A DNA stretch of 64,000 nucleotides, taken from contig DWXH01000009.1 in NCBI GenBank assembly GCA_019119305.1, forward strand, positions 62,001 through 126,000, written 5' to 3'. Made by a program: the position numbers and the translations under genes. The notes under the pieces are model-generated. The model was not told the DNA's origin and made no database searches. It saw only the letters and a list, made by a program, of their open reading frames with translations. Of the stretch, positions 9,369 to 18,877 are shown in pieces (within the stretch, counting starts at the first letter, position 1; every line of letters begins with the position of its first letter). The DNA comes from Candidatus Alistipes merdigallinarum (GTDB lineage Bacteria > Bacteroidota > Bacteroidia > Bacteroidales > Rikenellaceae).

Positions 9369-11675
9369 CTAACGTTTCTCGTTCGAGAAGGAGTACGGGA
9401 GATCCTCTGGATCGACACCCCGCCGTTCGTTGGGCCGGGTATCCATCTCTATCTCCATAGTGCCGCCCTTCATCATCTCGTTGTGGTCGATGTAGTTCTT
9501 TGTATAGTTCCGACCGTTCCACTTCATCGAACGGACGTAGAGATGTTCGGCGCTGTTCTCGGGCGCATCGATCACCAACGTCTTGCCGTTTTCGAAGTGC
9601 ATGGTCGCTCGCTTGAATAACGGTGCTCCCAAAACATATTGCGTCGTTCCGGGACAAACCGGATAGAATCCCAACGCCGAAAAGACATACCACGCCGAAG
9701 TCTGCCCGTTGTCCTCATCGCCGCAATATCCGTCCGGAGTCGGCGAGTACATGCGGTCCATCACCTGACGCAACCAATACTGCGCCTTCCACGGTTCGCC
9801 CGCATAGTTATATAGGTAGATCATGTGCTGGATCGGCTGATTTCCGTGCGCATAGTTGCCCATATTCATCACGGTCATCTCCCGGATTTCGTGAATGACA
9901 CCGCCGTAATAACTTTCGTCGTAGATCGGCGGAACTGCAAAGACGGAATCCAACATCTGCACAAATGGCTCTTTGCCACCCATCAGATCGATCAACCCCT
10001 GCGGATCGTGAAAGACCGACCACGAGTAGTGCCAGCTGTTCCCTTCGGTAAAGGCATCGCCCCATTTCAGCGGAGAAAAGGGCGCCATAAACCGACCGTC
10101 CCTGTTCTTTCCCCGCATCAATTTGCTCTCGGCATCGAACAGATTCCGGTAATTCATCGCCCGCCGGGCAAACCGATCGACCTCCTCTTTCGGGCGATTC
10201 AACGTTTCAGCCAGACGATAAATACACCAGTCGTTGTAGGCATACTCCAACGTCCGGGCTGCACTTTCGTTGATCCCGACGTCGTAGGGGACATACCCCA
10301 ATTCGTTGTAATATTGGTACCCGAGCCGTCCGGTCGACGAGACTTTCGGATGAACGCTCTCCGTGCCGTGTACAAGGCCTTCATACAGCGTCTCCAGATC
10401 CTCAACCTCGACACCTTTCATGTAGGCGTCCACCAGAACCGAAGCGGAGTTATTCCCGATCATGCAGCCGCGATGGCCGGGGCTGGCCCACTCCGGAAAA
10501 AATCCGCTCTCCTTGTAGGTATTGATCAGCCCCTCCTGCATCTCCCGATTGACCGACGGGAACATCATGTTGAGGAACGGAAACAGACTCCGGAAGGTAT
10601 CCCAAAATCCCGTATCCGTATAGAGGTACCCGGGCAGGACCTTCCCGTTGTAAGGACTGTAATGGACGATCTCTCCGTCGGCATCCACCTCATAAAACTT
10701 ACGCGGGAACAACAGCGAACGGTAGAGACAGGAGTAAAAGGTCCGGTATTGATCCAGATTTCCGCCTTCGACCTCAATCCGGCCGAGCACCTCGTTCCAC
10801 GCCTCTTTTCCCTTTTGCACCAGTGTTTCGAAGCTGTCGTCGCCCAACTCCTTCATATTCTGCTCGGCCTGTTCGAAACCGATGAACGAAGAGGCGATCC
10901 GGGCATGCACCACTTCGCCTTTGCCGGTTTCAAAACCGATCACAGCCCCTACGTGATCGGCCTGCTGTTCGGTCCGTCCCTCCTTGAACGATCCGTCGGA
11001 AAAAGTCGCCCGATAGGTAAAAGGCTTGTCGAACCGGATGACAAAGTAGTTTTTGAAGTTATCGGGCACCCCGCCACTGTTCTTCGTAGTATAGCCGATA
11101 ATCTTGTTCTCTTCCGGGATAACCTTCACGTACGACCCCTTGTCCAACGCATCGACCACCACATAGGAGTGCTCGCTCTCCGGGAAAGTGAAACGGAACA
11201 GGACAGCCCGCTCCGTCGGGGTAAACTCCGTCACCACGTCGTGTTCGGCCAGATAGACTTTATAGTAGTAGGGTTTGGCCACCTCCCCTTTGTGGGAAAA
11301 CCAGCTGGCCCGTTTGTCCTCATCGAACTCGGGCCTACCGACAACCGGCATAACGACAAACTGTCCGTAGTCGTTGATCCACGGGCTCGGCTGGTGGGTC
11401 TGTTTGAAGCCCCGGATCTTATTGGCCGTATAGACATACTGCCACCCGTTCCCCATCTTTCCGGTCTGGGGAGTCCAGAAGTTCATGCCCCACGGACGGG
11501 CTATCGCCGGATAGGTATTTCCTGCCGAAAGTTCAAAAGTCGATTGGGTCCCCATCAGCGGATTGACATACTCAACCGGATCGAACGGCGCCTCTTTCGG
11601 ACCGGCCCCCGCCGTCGATCCCCAAACCGACATCAGCGCCATCAGGGCGACCGTCATCCAACTTTTTCCTTTCAT
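9369..11675 (-). CDS. GH92 family alpha-mannosidase, secreted
   Basis: This 768-residue exported enzyme starts with a signal peptide (MKGKSWMTVALMALMSVWGSTAGA) and matches GH92 exo-alpha-mannosidases, calcium-dependent inverting enzymes that trim N-glycan mannose in gut Bacteroidota. The N-terminal beta-sandwich motif VNPLMGT..GNTYPAIARPWGM is followed by the helical barrel with DTGFWDTFRSLFPF, TEGNSWHYSWSVFHDPQGLIDLMGG (catalytic-acid region) and EDNGQTSAWYVFSALGFYPVCPG, which keeps the Asp expected in the base region. Length is typical. It lies 77 bases downstream of the PH-domain gene and is not next to any SusC/SusD pair, so its regulation is unclear. Confidence 0.93.
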   Translation of the reverse strand: MKGKSWMTVALMALMSVWGSTAGAGPKEAPFDPVEYVNPLMGTQSTFELSAGNTYPAIARPWGMNFWTPQTGKMGNGWQYVYTANKIRGFKQTHQPSPWINDYGQFVVMPVVGRPEFDEDKRASWFSHKGEVAKPYYYKVYLAEHDVVTEFTPTERAVLFRFTFPESEHSYVVVDALDKGSYVKVIPEENKIIGYTTKNSGGVPDNFKNYFVIRFDKPFTYRATFSDGSFKEGRTEQQADHVGAVIGFETGKGEVVHARIASSFIGFEQAEQNMKELGDDSFETLVQKGKEAWNEVLGRIEVEGGNLDQYRTFYSCLYRSLLFPRKFYEVDADGEIVHYSPYNGKVLPGYLYTDTGFWDTFRSLFPFLNMMFPSVNREMQEGLINTYKESGFFPEWASPGHRGCMIGNNSASVLVDAYMKGVEVEDLETLYEGLVHGTESVHPKVSSTGRLGYQYYNELGYVPYDVGINESAARTLEYAYNDWCIYRLAETLNRPKEEVDRFARRAMNYRNLFDAESKLMRGKNRDGRFMAPFSPLKWGDAFTEGNSWHYSWSVFHDPQGLIDLMGGKEPFVQMLDSVFAVPPIYDESYYGGVIHEIREMTVMNMGNYAHGNQPIQHMIYLYNYAGEPWKAQYWLRQVMDRMYSPTPDGYCGDEDNGQTSAWYVFSALGFYPVCPGTTQYVLGAPLFKRATMHFENGKTLVIDAPENSAEHLYVRSMKWNGRNYTKNYIDHNEMMKGGTMEIEMDTRPNERRGVDPEDLPYSFSNEKR

Positions 11676-11752
11676 ATATTTAAATATTTAAAGTTTTTCA
11701 GTATTTGCCACAACTTGTCCTTCCCCACGCGTATCCCTTTCCGAAACCAAAA

Positions 11753-12484
11753 TCATTTTCCAGACAACCTCTTTAAAATAGCTTTATACAGCTCATTTGT
11801 CTCTTCCGTCCTTTTTTTACTCAGATAGAAACGGTTGTGCTGTTTATCCTCCATCTCGATAAAACAGGAGCCGGAATGCGTAAAAAGTATGACCGTTTCG
11901 CCGTCCCGTGTTTTAAAATAGCCCAAGTTCGTCGTGCCCAAACTCAACCCGTTGGACCGATAGGAAATACCGGGCAAGGCCGGACACTCCTCTATCCGTA
12001 AAATATCGTCGTATGGTATCGTCATACCATACAGGCCCGTTATCTCCAGATAATCGGCCCCGAACACGACCTTCAGATCCTTGTTATAAAAATAAACCGT
12101 CGGTACCACAAGCAACAAAACGGTGGAAACGATGATCCCCCAACAGACCGCTTTACGTCCGGGCGTGACCGTCTTCCGTCGAGGCGCCAGAAGAGCAAAA
12201 TATAGAGGCGCTACAAAAGCCGGAACACACAAAAAGAGTACATACAACAACATGTTTTTCAACACGATCGACACAACTCCTCCGGCAAAGATCACGAGGG
12301 AGGTCCGCGTCATGACCTTATAAAACCTTCGCAACCATTGTTTGTCCTGTTCGATCTCTTGGGGCGTATCGCCCCACTTGAAACCGGAGATGATGTTTGG
12401 ACACCTTACCGCCCAAAGCGTTACGCCGAACAGCAAAGCTGAAACAAAAATCACAATCAAAAGCTGTACGATTACAGGTGTCAT
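11753..12484 (-). CDS. Membrane protein with DUF3784-like N-terminus and bacterial PH domain
   Basis: This 243-residue inner-membrane protein has an N-terminal hydrophobic helix (IVQLLIVIFVSALLFGVTLWAV), a cytoplasmic patch IISGFKWGDTPQEIEQDKQWLRRF resembling DUF3784, two more hydrophobic hairpins and a soluble C-terminal domain of about 110 residues (VVFGADYLEITGLYGMTIPYDDI) that resembles bacterial PH domains. I know no defined function; such proteins are usually annotated as hypothetical. GH92 follows 77 bases downstream and may be co-transcribed. Confidence 0.7.
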   Translation of the reverse strand: MTPVIVQLLIVIFVSALLFGVTLWAVRCPNIISGFKWGDTPQEIEQDKQWLRRFYKVMTRTSLVIFAGGVVSIVLKNMLLYVLFLCVPAFVAPLYFALLAPRRKTVTPGRKAVCWGIIVSTVLLLVVPTVYFYNKDLKVVFGADYLEITGLYGMTIPYDDILRIEECPALPGISYRSNGLSLGTTNLGYFKTRDGETVILFTHSGSCFIEMEDKQHNRFYLSKKRTEETNELYKAILKRLSGK

Positions 12485-12638
12485 CTCCTATCTCTCCATT
12501 TTACAAGGTTTGTCCGACATCACGCAGAGTCGGAATATCTATGAAATATTTCGCGATCGACATATCTGACCCTAAAAACAATCTCGACTATCCGCCGTTT
12601 TTCCCCTCTTCCCTAGTCCTGCCTTTCTGTCCTTTAAA

Positions 12639-12646
12639 CAAAGATA
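12639..12646 (-). promoter_or_regulatory. Candidate -7 element for the PH-domain gene
   Basis: Minus-strand TATCTTTG (TAnnTTTG) lies about 155 bases upstream of the PH-domain gene and 32 bases from the divergent tpx element. Confidence 0.5.
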
Positions 12647-12678
12647 GGGAAAAAGAGACTATTCCGGTATTAAAATTG

Positions 12679-12686
12679 TATCTTTG
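12679..12686 (+). promoter_or_regulatory. -7 element for tpx
   Basis: TATCTTTG matches the Bacteroidota consensus. Transcription would begin near 12693, downstream of the ATG-like codons at 12684, which argues for the tpx start at 12735. Confidence 0.6.
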
Positions 12687-12734
12687 GAAAGGTATACTTT
12701 CATGAATCGTACATCGCAATATAAATTTCAAACT

Positions 12735-13244
12735 ATGGATAACTGGAAAATTACGTTCGGCGGACATCCCGCCACACTGATCGGAACCCATCTGGCCGCA
12801 GGCGACCGGGCTCCGGTATTCGAGGTAACGGACCAAAACCTGCAATCGGTATCGCTCACCCAATTCAAAGACAGAAACCTGATCATCAGTGTATTCCCTT
12901 CAGTGGATACACCCGTGTGCGCATTGCAAAACATTCGTTTCAACAAGGAGGCAGCAAAACTCGACAAAGATGTAGCGATTCTCTCCCTTTCGGTAGACTT
13001 ACCATTCGCCCAGAAACGGTTCTGCGCCGCGGAACATATCGAAAATGTCTACGTCTATTCGGACTACCGCGACCTCGATTTCGGGATGAAATACGGATTC
13101 GTCATCAAAGAGTTCCGGTTGTTGGGACGAGGGATCGTCGTCATCGACCGCAAACGGATGATCCGACACATCGAATATGTCCAGGACGTATCGCAGGAAC
13201 CCGATTACGAGACCGCACTGAAAATAGTAGAAACCCTCCGATAA
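12735..13244 (+). CDS. tpx: Thiol peroxidase (atypical 2-Cys peroxiredoxin)
   Basis: Tpx reduces hydrogen peroxide and alkyl hydroperoxides using thioredoxin. The start MDNWKITFGGHPATLIG matches the family N-terminus and lies downstream of the inferred transcription start; 12702 is a less likely alternative. The 169-residue protein has GDRAPVFEV, the peroxidatic cysteine at residue 62 in FPSVDTPVCALQ and the resolving cysteine at residue 97 in AQKRFCAAE, with the one-helix spacing of this subfamily. The C-terminal VQDVSQEPDYETAL is typical. It stands alone between a promoter and a strong terminator. Confidence 0.94.
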   Translation: MDNWKITFGGHPATLIGTHLAAGDRAPVFEVTDQNLQSVSLTQFKDRNLIISVFPSVDTPVCALQNIRFNKEAAKLDKDVAILSLSVDLPFAQKRFCAAEHIENVYVYSDYRDLDFGMKYGFVIKEFRLLGRGIVVIDRKRMIRHIEYVQDVSQEPDYETALKIVETLR

Positions 13245-13266
13245 TTTTTCAGAGAAAACAAGCCTC

Positions 13267-13310
13267 ATAAGAACCGTATGCATATATATGTATACGGTTC
13301 TTTCTTTTTT
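13267..13310 (+). terminator. Strong intrinsic terminator after tpx
   Basis: An 11-base perfect arm pair, AAGAACCGTAT (13269-13279) and ATACGGTTCTT (13292-13302), encloses an AT-rich loop and is followed by a T-rich tail on the plus strand. The remaining bases up to the antiporter stop at 13446 show nothing recognisable. Confidence 0.9.
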
Positions 13311-13445
13311 ATTTTGGGACATGGAAGAAATGCCAAACGACAAGCAAGAAAAGGAACCGAGAGATTGTACCTCGCAACGTATCAAAAACACACCTCAAAA
13401 ACCGTCCACGGCACCTTTCCCAAACACAAGAAACGTTCCTACGGA

Positions 13446-15698
13446 TCAATGGGCGTCTTCCTTCGGCTTCATGATTACGAAAGAAGGCAGTGCATGCAAC
13501 AACGACCGCTCGTTACGGATAATGTATTGCCAGGCCGAATAGCTGATCAGCAAGAACTGTTTGTTCTTCAAACGACTCGACAACGGTATTTGCGGATCAC
13601 CCAAAAAGAAACGGGATCGCTTCTCGGAGACATACCCCTCCAAAAAGGGGTATTCCGCATTGAGTGAATTGATCTCCACCCGCATCTCATCAGTCATCGA
13701 TTCGGCGAACGAAAGCAAGGCCCGATCCCGCTCATCCCGTAACACAACCCCTACCTGTTCGACCGTATCGATATTCCGATTGACGAACACCCCAAAAGCC
13801 GGCTTCATATTCTGAAACAGGATACGGACCTTATCCTGTGTGAGTCCCAACGGGAGCCAACGACTTCCGAGCGAGAACAGGGCATTCATTCGTCCTTCGG
13901 GGAAGAGCAATCGTCGCGAGGTTCCCAAATAACTGTTCAAAAAACCGGGTCCTGTTCCGATCAGCACCAAATCATAGTGTTCATCCTCAGCCAACGCACA
14001 CAAATCTTCCGTATAACGATCCGTCACTTTATAACGCATATCGACTTTCAACTTCATCCGTTCGGCTTCCGGCTGGAGATAACTGAAACTTTCCCGGGAG
14101 TAATCGGTCGTATTCAATAGGTTCGTATCGGTTCCTATCGTATAATGTATTGCGGTCAACTCTGCATGCTTCAACCGATGGCCATACAGCAAATGGGCCA
14201 ATTTCAAAAACACGGGGCCGTTCTCTGGATTGGCAAACGAGATCAATATACGGGGATGATCGCCCGATCTGGAACGACGGTTTCGATGTGTACCGTGACG
14301 ATACCCGGCTATTTTTTCGATCAATATCAACGAGGGGTTGGCCATAAACGTCGTAAACAGCGCCATGATCACAAAAATCACAAACAGGGATGACGGTATG
14401 ATTCCCATTTCGTAGCCGATGTTCAAAACGATCAGCTCCATCAGCCCCCGAGTATTCATCAGCACCCCGATCGAAAGGCTGTCTTTCCACGATTCGCCGA
14501 CGATCCGGGCCGAGAAGGTCGCTCCGATCATCTTACCCAAAATGGAGACCCCGATAAAGCAGAGGCAGACCATCCACAGATGGGAGGTATTCAACAGGCC
14601 GATCTCTGTGCGCAATCCGGTGAACACGAAAAACAGCGGCAAAAACAGCACCAACGCCACATCTTCGATCTTCTCGGTCATCACCCTGCGGAAACTGAGG
14701 TTGGCCGGCATGACCACTCCGGCAAGGAATGCACCGAACAAAGCATGGATACCCAAAATTTCGGTGATATACGACGAGATAATCATCACCAGAAAGATAA
14801 ACCCGACCAATGTTTTGCTGACCGTCTCCTGCCGGTTATAACTCTCCCCGACCTTGCGCATAAACGGTTTGACCACGCAAAACATAAAGGCAATGTAACA
14901 GGCTGTCAGCAGAATCGTCACCAATGCACTGGACACATTTCCAGCACGCGCCACGGCAATCACCGCCGCCAACAAGCACCAGGCCGTCACATCGTTGTTG
15001 GCCGCACTGGCAATGGCCAACATTCCCATCGGAGTCTTTCCCAAATTTCGTTCCTGTACGATACGGGCCAAAACGGGAAATGCCGTAATACTGACCGAGA
15101 TTGCGATGAAAAGAGCGAACGGCATAAATGAAGCGTGTCCCGCCCCGAACTCAGGATAGACGACATAGGCCAACACCATGCCCATAAAGAAAGGGACGAT
15201 AATACTCGCATGGCTGATTACAAGGGTTTCGCTCGCCTTCTTACGTACGACACCCATATCGAGTTCCATACCGATAACGAACATGAACAAGATCAGTCCG
15301 ATCTGACTGATCACATTGAGCGGGACCAAAGAGTCCGGAGAAAACAAAAAAGAGAAGGTTTCCGGAAAAAAATGCCCCAAGACAGAGGGGCCCAGAACGA
15401 TACCGGCAACAATTTCTCCGATTACACCCGGTTGTCCGAGGTATTTGAACAGATAGGAAAAGATCCGGACGGCAATCATTATCGCAATGATCTGCAACAA
15501 CAACAGCGACAACGGATGGGTCAGATTTCCGGTCAACGTGTCGTAAATCATGCTGCCCATCGATTCGACCGTACCGACACGCTCCTGGGGAGCCATCCCA
15601 TCGTAATTTTTACCCATTTGGGCAATCCATGCCATAGCCAAAGCGAAGACAATCAGCAAGATCGTATATATGATATAATTTCGCTTCGTCCGGCTCAT
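13446..15698 (-). CDS. CPA2-type cation:proton antiporter with C-terminal nucleotide-binding-like region
   Basis: This 750-residue inner-membrane protein has an extra N-terminal helix (IIYTILLIVFALAMAWIA), then the Na+/H+ exchanger core of 12-13 segments: LGQPGVIGEIVAGIVLGPSVLG, GLILFMFVIGMELD, ASAANNDVTAWCLLA (an ND-type site in the membrane) and GIHALFGAFLAGVVMP. A cytoplasmic tail of about 270 residues resembles a tandem UspA-like domain (ILISFANPENGP, LVLIGTGPGF) rather than a classical RCK domain. It is probably involved in pH or monovalent cation homeostasis; the ion cannot be told. It has its own well-formed promoter. Confidence 0.85.
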   Translation of the reverse strand: MSRTKRNYIIYTILLIVFALAMAWIAQMGKNYDGMAPQERVGTVESMGSMIYDTLTGNLTHPLSLLLLQIIAIMIAVRIFSYLFKYLGQPGVIGEIVAGIVLGPSVLGHFFPETFSFLFSPDSLVPLNVISQIGLILFMFVIGMELDMGVVRKKASETLVISHASIIVPFFMGMVLAYVVYPEFGAGHASFMPFALFIAISVSITAFPVLARIVQERNLGKTPMGMLAIASAANNDVTAWCLLAAVIAVARAGNVSSALVTILLTACYIAFMFCVVKPFMRKVGESYNRQETVSKTLVGFIFLVMIISSYITEILGIHALFGAFLAGVVMPANLSFRRVMTEKIEDVALVLFLPLFFVFTGLRTEIGLLNTSHLWMVCLCFIGVSILGKMIGATFSARIVGESWKDSLSIGVLMNTRGLMELIVLNIGYEMGIIPSSLFVIFVIMALFTTFMANPSLILIEKIAGYRHGTHRNRRSRSGDHPRILISFANPENGPVFLKLAHLLYGHRLKHAELTAIHYTIGTDTNLLNTTDYSRESFSYLQPEAERMKLKVDMRYKVTDRYTEDLCALAEDEHYDLVLIGTGPGFLNSYLGTSRRLLFPEGRMNALFSLGSRWLPLGLTQDKVRILFQNMKPAFGVFVNRNIDTVEQVGVVLRDERDRALLSFAESMTDEMRVEINSLNAEYPFLEGYVSEKRSRFFLGDPQIPLSSRLKNKQFLLISYSAWQYIIRNERSLLHALPSFVIMKPKEDAH

Positions 15699-15764
15699 AC
15701 AATTTCACGATTTGGTTAACCGCAAAGGGTCAAATCCGAGAGGCAAAACCACCTCCGTCTTTAA

Positions 15765-15796
15765 CAAAGATAGTTTTATTTTGCCTTTTTTACAAA
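15765..15796 (-). promoter_or_regulatory. Promoter of the antiporter gene
   Basis: On the minus strand, TTTG (15796-15793), 20 bases and then TATCTTTG (15772-15765) match the Bacteroidota -33/-7 pattern, 67 bases before the start codon. Confidence 0.75.
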
Positions 15797-15815
15797 CGTA
15801 TATCGAGGAATCTTA

Positions 15816-16775
15816 CTACTTCGGGACTCCGATCCGCCCGGTTTTCTGCTCTTCCTGTTCCATTTGCGCCCGTGACTTACTGATCGTCACGATATAGACT
15901 CCGGCAAATACCAGCACGATGGCAAAACCCTTGATCGGAGTGAATCGGTCCATCCCCATCATAACGGTCACCAGAGAAGCGACCAATGGCTGCAGATAAT
16001 TGTACGAACAAGCGACCGTAGGCCGCAGGTTCTTCTGTCCGATCGGCATCAACAGATAGGCAATGAACGTACCCCCCAATACGATGTAGATGATCTCGGC
16101 ATAATTCGTCCACGCCAATACACTCCAGTCGACCGCCTGTAAATTTCCGTAACCGAACGGCAGACAGCACACCGTCGCATAAAGGAACATCCACTTCATC
16201 AACGTAATCGGCGTATACCGGCTGATCAATTTCTTGAATATAACAAAATAGGTGGCAAAAGAGCATTGAGCGAACAGACACAACAAATCCCCCGCGATAG
16301 ATGAGGCATGCTTATCCGAAACCAGATGCGACCCGGAAAAGATCAGCAGCAGGGCTCCGGCCGCACCGACCGCAACACCGAGCACTTTTTTACCCGTAAT
16401 CGGTTCTTTCAAATACAGTGCCGCGATAATCATCGCAAAGATCGGAGTCGTCGTCGTCACGACACTGGCATCGATCGGCGAGGTTTTCGACACACCCAAC
16501 ACGAATGTCCCCTGATTCAACACGATTCCCAGCAACGATGCAAAGAACAACAGCAACAGATGGCGCGGAGGAACCGGCTCCTTTTTAATAAAGAGCGAGG
16601 CGATCCAAAAAACCACCGCCGATCCACCCATACGCAACATGGTCAATGCAAAGGCATCGATCTCTCCATCATTCAGCAAGGCTTTCGATACGGGCGACAT
16701 CAGTCCGAACAACACGCACGCAACGAACATCGCCGCATGCCCTCTGAAATTTTTATCTTCAATAACGTTCTTCAT
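15816..16775 (-). CDS. EamA-family (DMT superfamily) transporter
   Basis: This 319-residue membrane protein has ten predicted helices in two EamA repeats. Repeat one begins AAMFVACVLFGLMSPVSKALL with LLLLFFASLLGIVLNQGTFVLGV; repeat two begins IAGDLLCLFAQCSFATYFVIFKKL and ends PLVASLVTVMMGMDRFTPIKGFAIVLVFAGVYIV. Such proteins export amino acids or metabolites; the substrate is unknown. ATG at 16775 is preferred over a TTG at 16799, which would overlap the upstream gene. It is the last gene of the rpe operon. Confidence 0.87.
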   Translation of the reverse strand: MKNVIEDKNFRGHAAMFVACVLFGLMSPVSKALLNDGEIDAFALTMLRMGGSAVVFWIASLFIKKEPVPPRHLLLLFFASLLGIVLNQGTFVLGVSKTSPIDASVVTTTTPIFAMIIAALYLKEPITGKKVLGVAVGAAGALLLIFSGSHLVSDKHASSIAGDLLCLFAQCSFATYFVIFKKLISRYTPITLMKWMFLYATVCCLPFGYGNLQAVDWSVLAWTNYAEIIYIVLGGTFIAYLLMPIGQKNLRPTVACSYNYLQPLVASLVTVMMGMDRFTPIKGFAIVLVFAGVYIVTISKSRAQMEQEEQKTGRIGVPK

Positions 16776-16789
16776 ACCTGACAACTCTT

Positions 16790-17518
16790 TTAAATCCAAC
16801 GGGCAGCGTATCCTTTCAACTCCCGCCTCAACTCCGGATGGCGTCCTTCGGTCATTCGGTTCAATAGTTCATGGAATTTCGGCCCATGGTTTTTAATACG
16901 GGTATGGCAAAGCTCATGGATGATCACGTAATCGATCAAACGATCGGGCAATTTCATCAACTGGATACTCAACGACAAGCGGTTATCCACCGAACAACTT
17001 CCCCAGCGCGACCGCATGTTACGCACCGTGACCGCACCGCACCGAAAATGCAATGCCCGACAGAGTGTTTCGACTCTTTCGGGCAAATAGTTCCGGGCTT
17101 CGATCCGCCATGCGGCCTCAATCCCTTTTCGGATCGCCTGCTGCACCTCCGGATCATCATATCTCGCCGATGCGGGGTAACTCACCCGGATCACGCCATC
17201 CGAAATCCGGACCGAATTCGTAAGGGTCGAACACGGATACAAACGCAACTCGTGCGCCCGCGTCGCATAGGGTAAAGTAATGATCTGTTTCGGATAACGT
17301 TCGGCCATCCGTTCTCTTGCCCGGACCACCCAACCGACCTTCTCCTCCAGAAATTGCAAAGCAGTACGGCTTCCGATAGCCGCCGGCACGGTCAACCGCA
17401 CCTCGCCATTCGCCCGGACCGAAAGGTTCAACCGCCGCGCCCGTATGGAGCGGACGACCATAACCTTTCCGAGCACGGCATGGTCGTATTCCGTGCATTC
17501 TGAAACAGGGGTTCTCAC
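16790..17518 (-). CDS. YgjP-like M48 metallopeptidase (DUF45)
   Basis: This protein of about 242 residues belongs to the YgjP/DUF45 group of zinc metallopeptidase-like proteins. It has the N-terminal strand pattern VRSIRARRLNLSVRANGEVRLTVP, MRSRWGSCS, and the zinc motif HELCHTRIKNHGPKFHELL (HExxH with a downstream His). The start is set at GTG 17518, which overlaps the argH stop as GTGA; a longer form beginning at 17608 would run deep into argH. ATG 17461 would cut into the first conserved strand. Its cellular substrate is unknown. Confidence 0.83.
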   Translation of the reverse strand: MRTPVSECTEYDHAVLGKVMVVRSIRARRLNLSVRANGEVRLTVPAAIGSRTALQFLEEKVGWVVRARERMAERYPKQIITLPYATRAHELRLYPCSTLTNSVRISDGVIRVSYPASARYDDPEVQQAIRKGIEAAWRIEARNYLPERVETLCRALHFRCGAVTVRNMRSRWGSCSVDNRLSLSIQLMKLPDRLIDYVIIHELCHTRIKNHGPKFHELLNRMTEGRHPELRRELKGYAARWI

Positions 17519-18846
17519 TTGACCAAATCCGCCTCCGCCTGATCGACCCGATCGAAACCGAACCGGTCGAAAGTCTGTTGCATCAATGCCGAGATCCGAT
17601 CGGTGCACAAATTCCCGATACTCCCCTCATGCACATGATGCACCTGTTTTTCCGCCTTGAAATTCCCCTGTTCGATATCGATGCCCACTTTTTTATAGGC
17701 CTCGCGGAACGGTACGCCCTCGAGCACCATGCGGTTCACGGTCTCGACACTGAACAGGTAGTCATATTTCGGGTCATCCAGAATATTCTCCTTCACGTGG
17801 ATATTTTCAAGCATATAGGCAGCCATATGGATGCAGCTCCGCAACTCGGCGATCGCCGGGAAAAGCACCTCTTTCAAGAGTTGCAGATCGCGGTGATAGC
17901 CACAGGGCAGATTGGTCGTCATCATGGCGATCTGGTTCGGCAGGCCCTGGATCAGATTGCATTTACCGCGAATCAACTCCCACACGTCGGGATTCTTCTT
18001 ATGCGGCATGATGCTCGAGCCGGTCGTCAGCTCGGCCGGATAGGAGATGAATCCGAAGTTCTGATTCAGGAACAACGTGTTATCCATCGCCAGTTTGGCC
18101 AGCGTCGCAGCCACCGACGACATGGCCTGGGCCATGATCCGTTCGCTCTTGCCTCGTCCCATCTGCGCATAGACCACATTGTAGTTCAGCGTGTCGAAAC
18201 CAAGCAACTCGGTGGTCATCGTCCGGTTCAACGGGAAAGATGACCCGTAACCGGCTGCCGAGCCCAACGGGTTCTTATTGCAGACCCGATAAGCGGCCAA
18301 CATCATCTCCATGTCGTCGACCAGACTTTCGGCATAAGCCCCGAACCACAACCCGAAAGAGGAGGGCATCGCAATCTGGAGGTGGGTATAACCGGGCATC
18401 AACACCTCTTTGTATTGCTCCGACAACTTTTGCAGCAGCCGGAAAAGCTCCACCGAATCGGAAACGATATCCTTGATCTGACGGCGCAGGAAGATCCGGA
18501 GATCAACCAGTACCTGATCGTTGCGCGAACGGCCGCTGTGAATCTTCTTACCTGCATCACCGATACGCTGTGTCAACATAAATTCGACCTGAGAATGGAC
18601 ATCCTCGACACCCTCCTCGATCGTAAACTTCCCGGCCTGGATCTCCCGGTAGACATTTTTCAACTCGCGCTGTACGAGCGCCAGATCCTCCGGGCTGAGC
18701 AAACCCACCGACTCCAACATCCGCGTGTGGGCCAGCGACCCCAGCACATCGGCTTCGGCCAGATAAAGATCCATTTCACGATCCCGACCTACGGTAAATC
18801 GTTCGACCGCCTTGTTGACGTCATTCGTTTTTTGCCACAATTTCAT
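17515..18846 (-). CDS. argH: Argininosuccinate lyase
   Basis: ArgH cleaves argininosuccinate to arginine and fumarate, the last step of arginine biosynthesis. The 443-residue protein shows HSGRSRNDQV, YTHLQIAMPSSFGLW, GSAAGYGSSFPLNR and the superfamily signature GSSIMPHKKNPD, with the expected length. It is followed by the YgjP-like gene with a four-base overlap and preceded, 31 bases upstream, by the argE-like deacylase, so two arginine-pathway enzymes are adjacent inside this operon. Confidence 0.96.
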   Translation of the reverse strand: MKLWQKTNDVNKAVERFTVGRDREMDLYLAEADVLGSLAHTRMLESVGLLSPEDLALVQRELKNVYREIQAGKFTIEEGVEDVHSQVEFMLTQRIGDAGKKIHSGRSRNDQVLVDLRIFLRRQIKDIVSDSVELFRLLQKLSEQYKEVLMPGYTHLQIAMPSSFGLWFGAYAESLVDDMEMMLAAYRVCNKNPLGSAAGYGSSFPLNRTMTTELLGFDTLNYNVVYAQMGRGKSERIMAQAMSSVAATLAKLAMDNTLFLNQNFGFISYPAELTTGSSIMPHKKNPDVWELIRGKCNLIQGLPNQIAMMTTNLPCGYHRDLQLLKEVLFPAIAELRSCIHMAAYMLENIHVKENILDDPKYDYLFSVETVNRMVLEGVPFREAYKKVGIDIEQGNFKAEKQVHHVHEGSIGNLCTDRISALMQQTFDRFGFDRVDQAEADLVK

Positions 18847-18877
18847 CGTACTATCGTTTTTTATTTTTCATTTGACT

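Noticed and set aside
9825-11828. A 667-residue open frame on the plus strand opposite the GH92 gene
   Set aside because: It is an antisense frame with no recognisable motifs or signal, while the minus strand encodes a clear GH92 enzyme. Long antisense frames of this kind also occur opposite the ABC-F, GH2 and GT39 genes and reflect codon bias.
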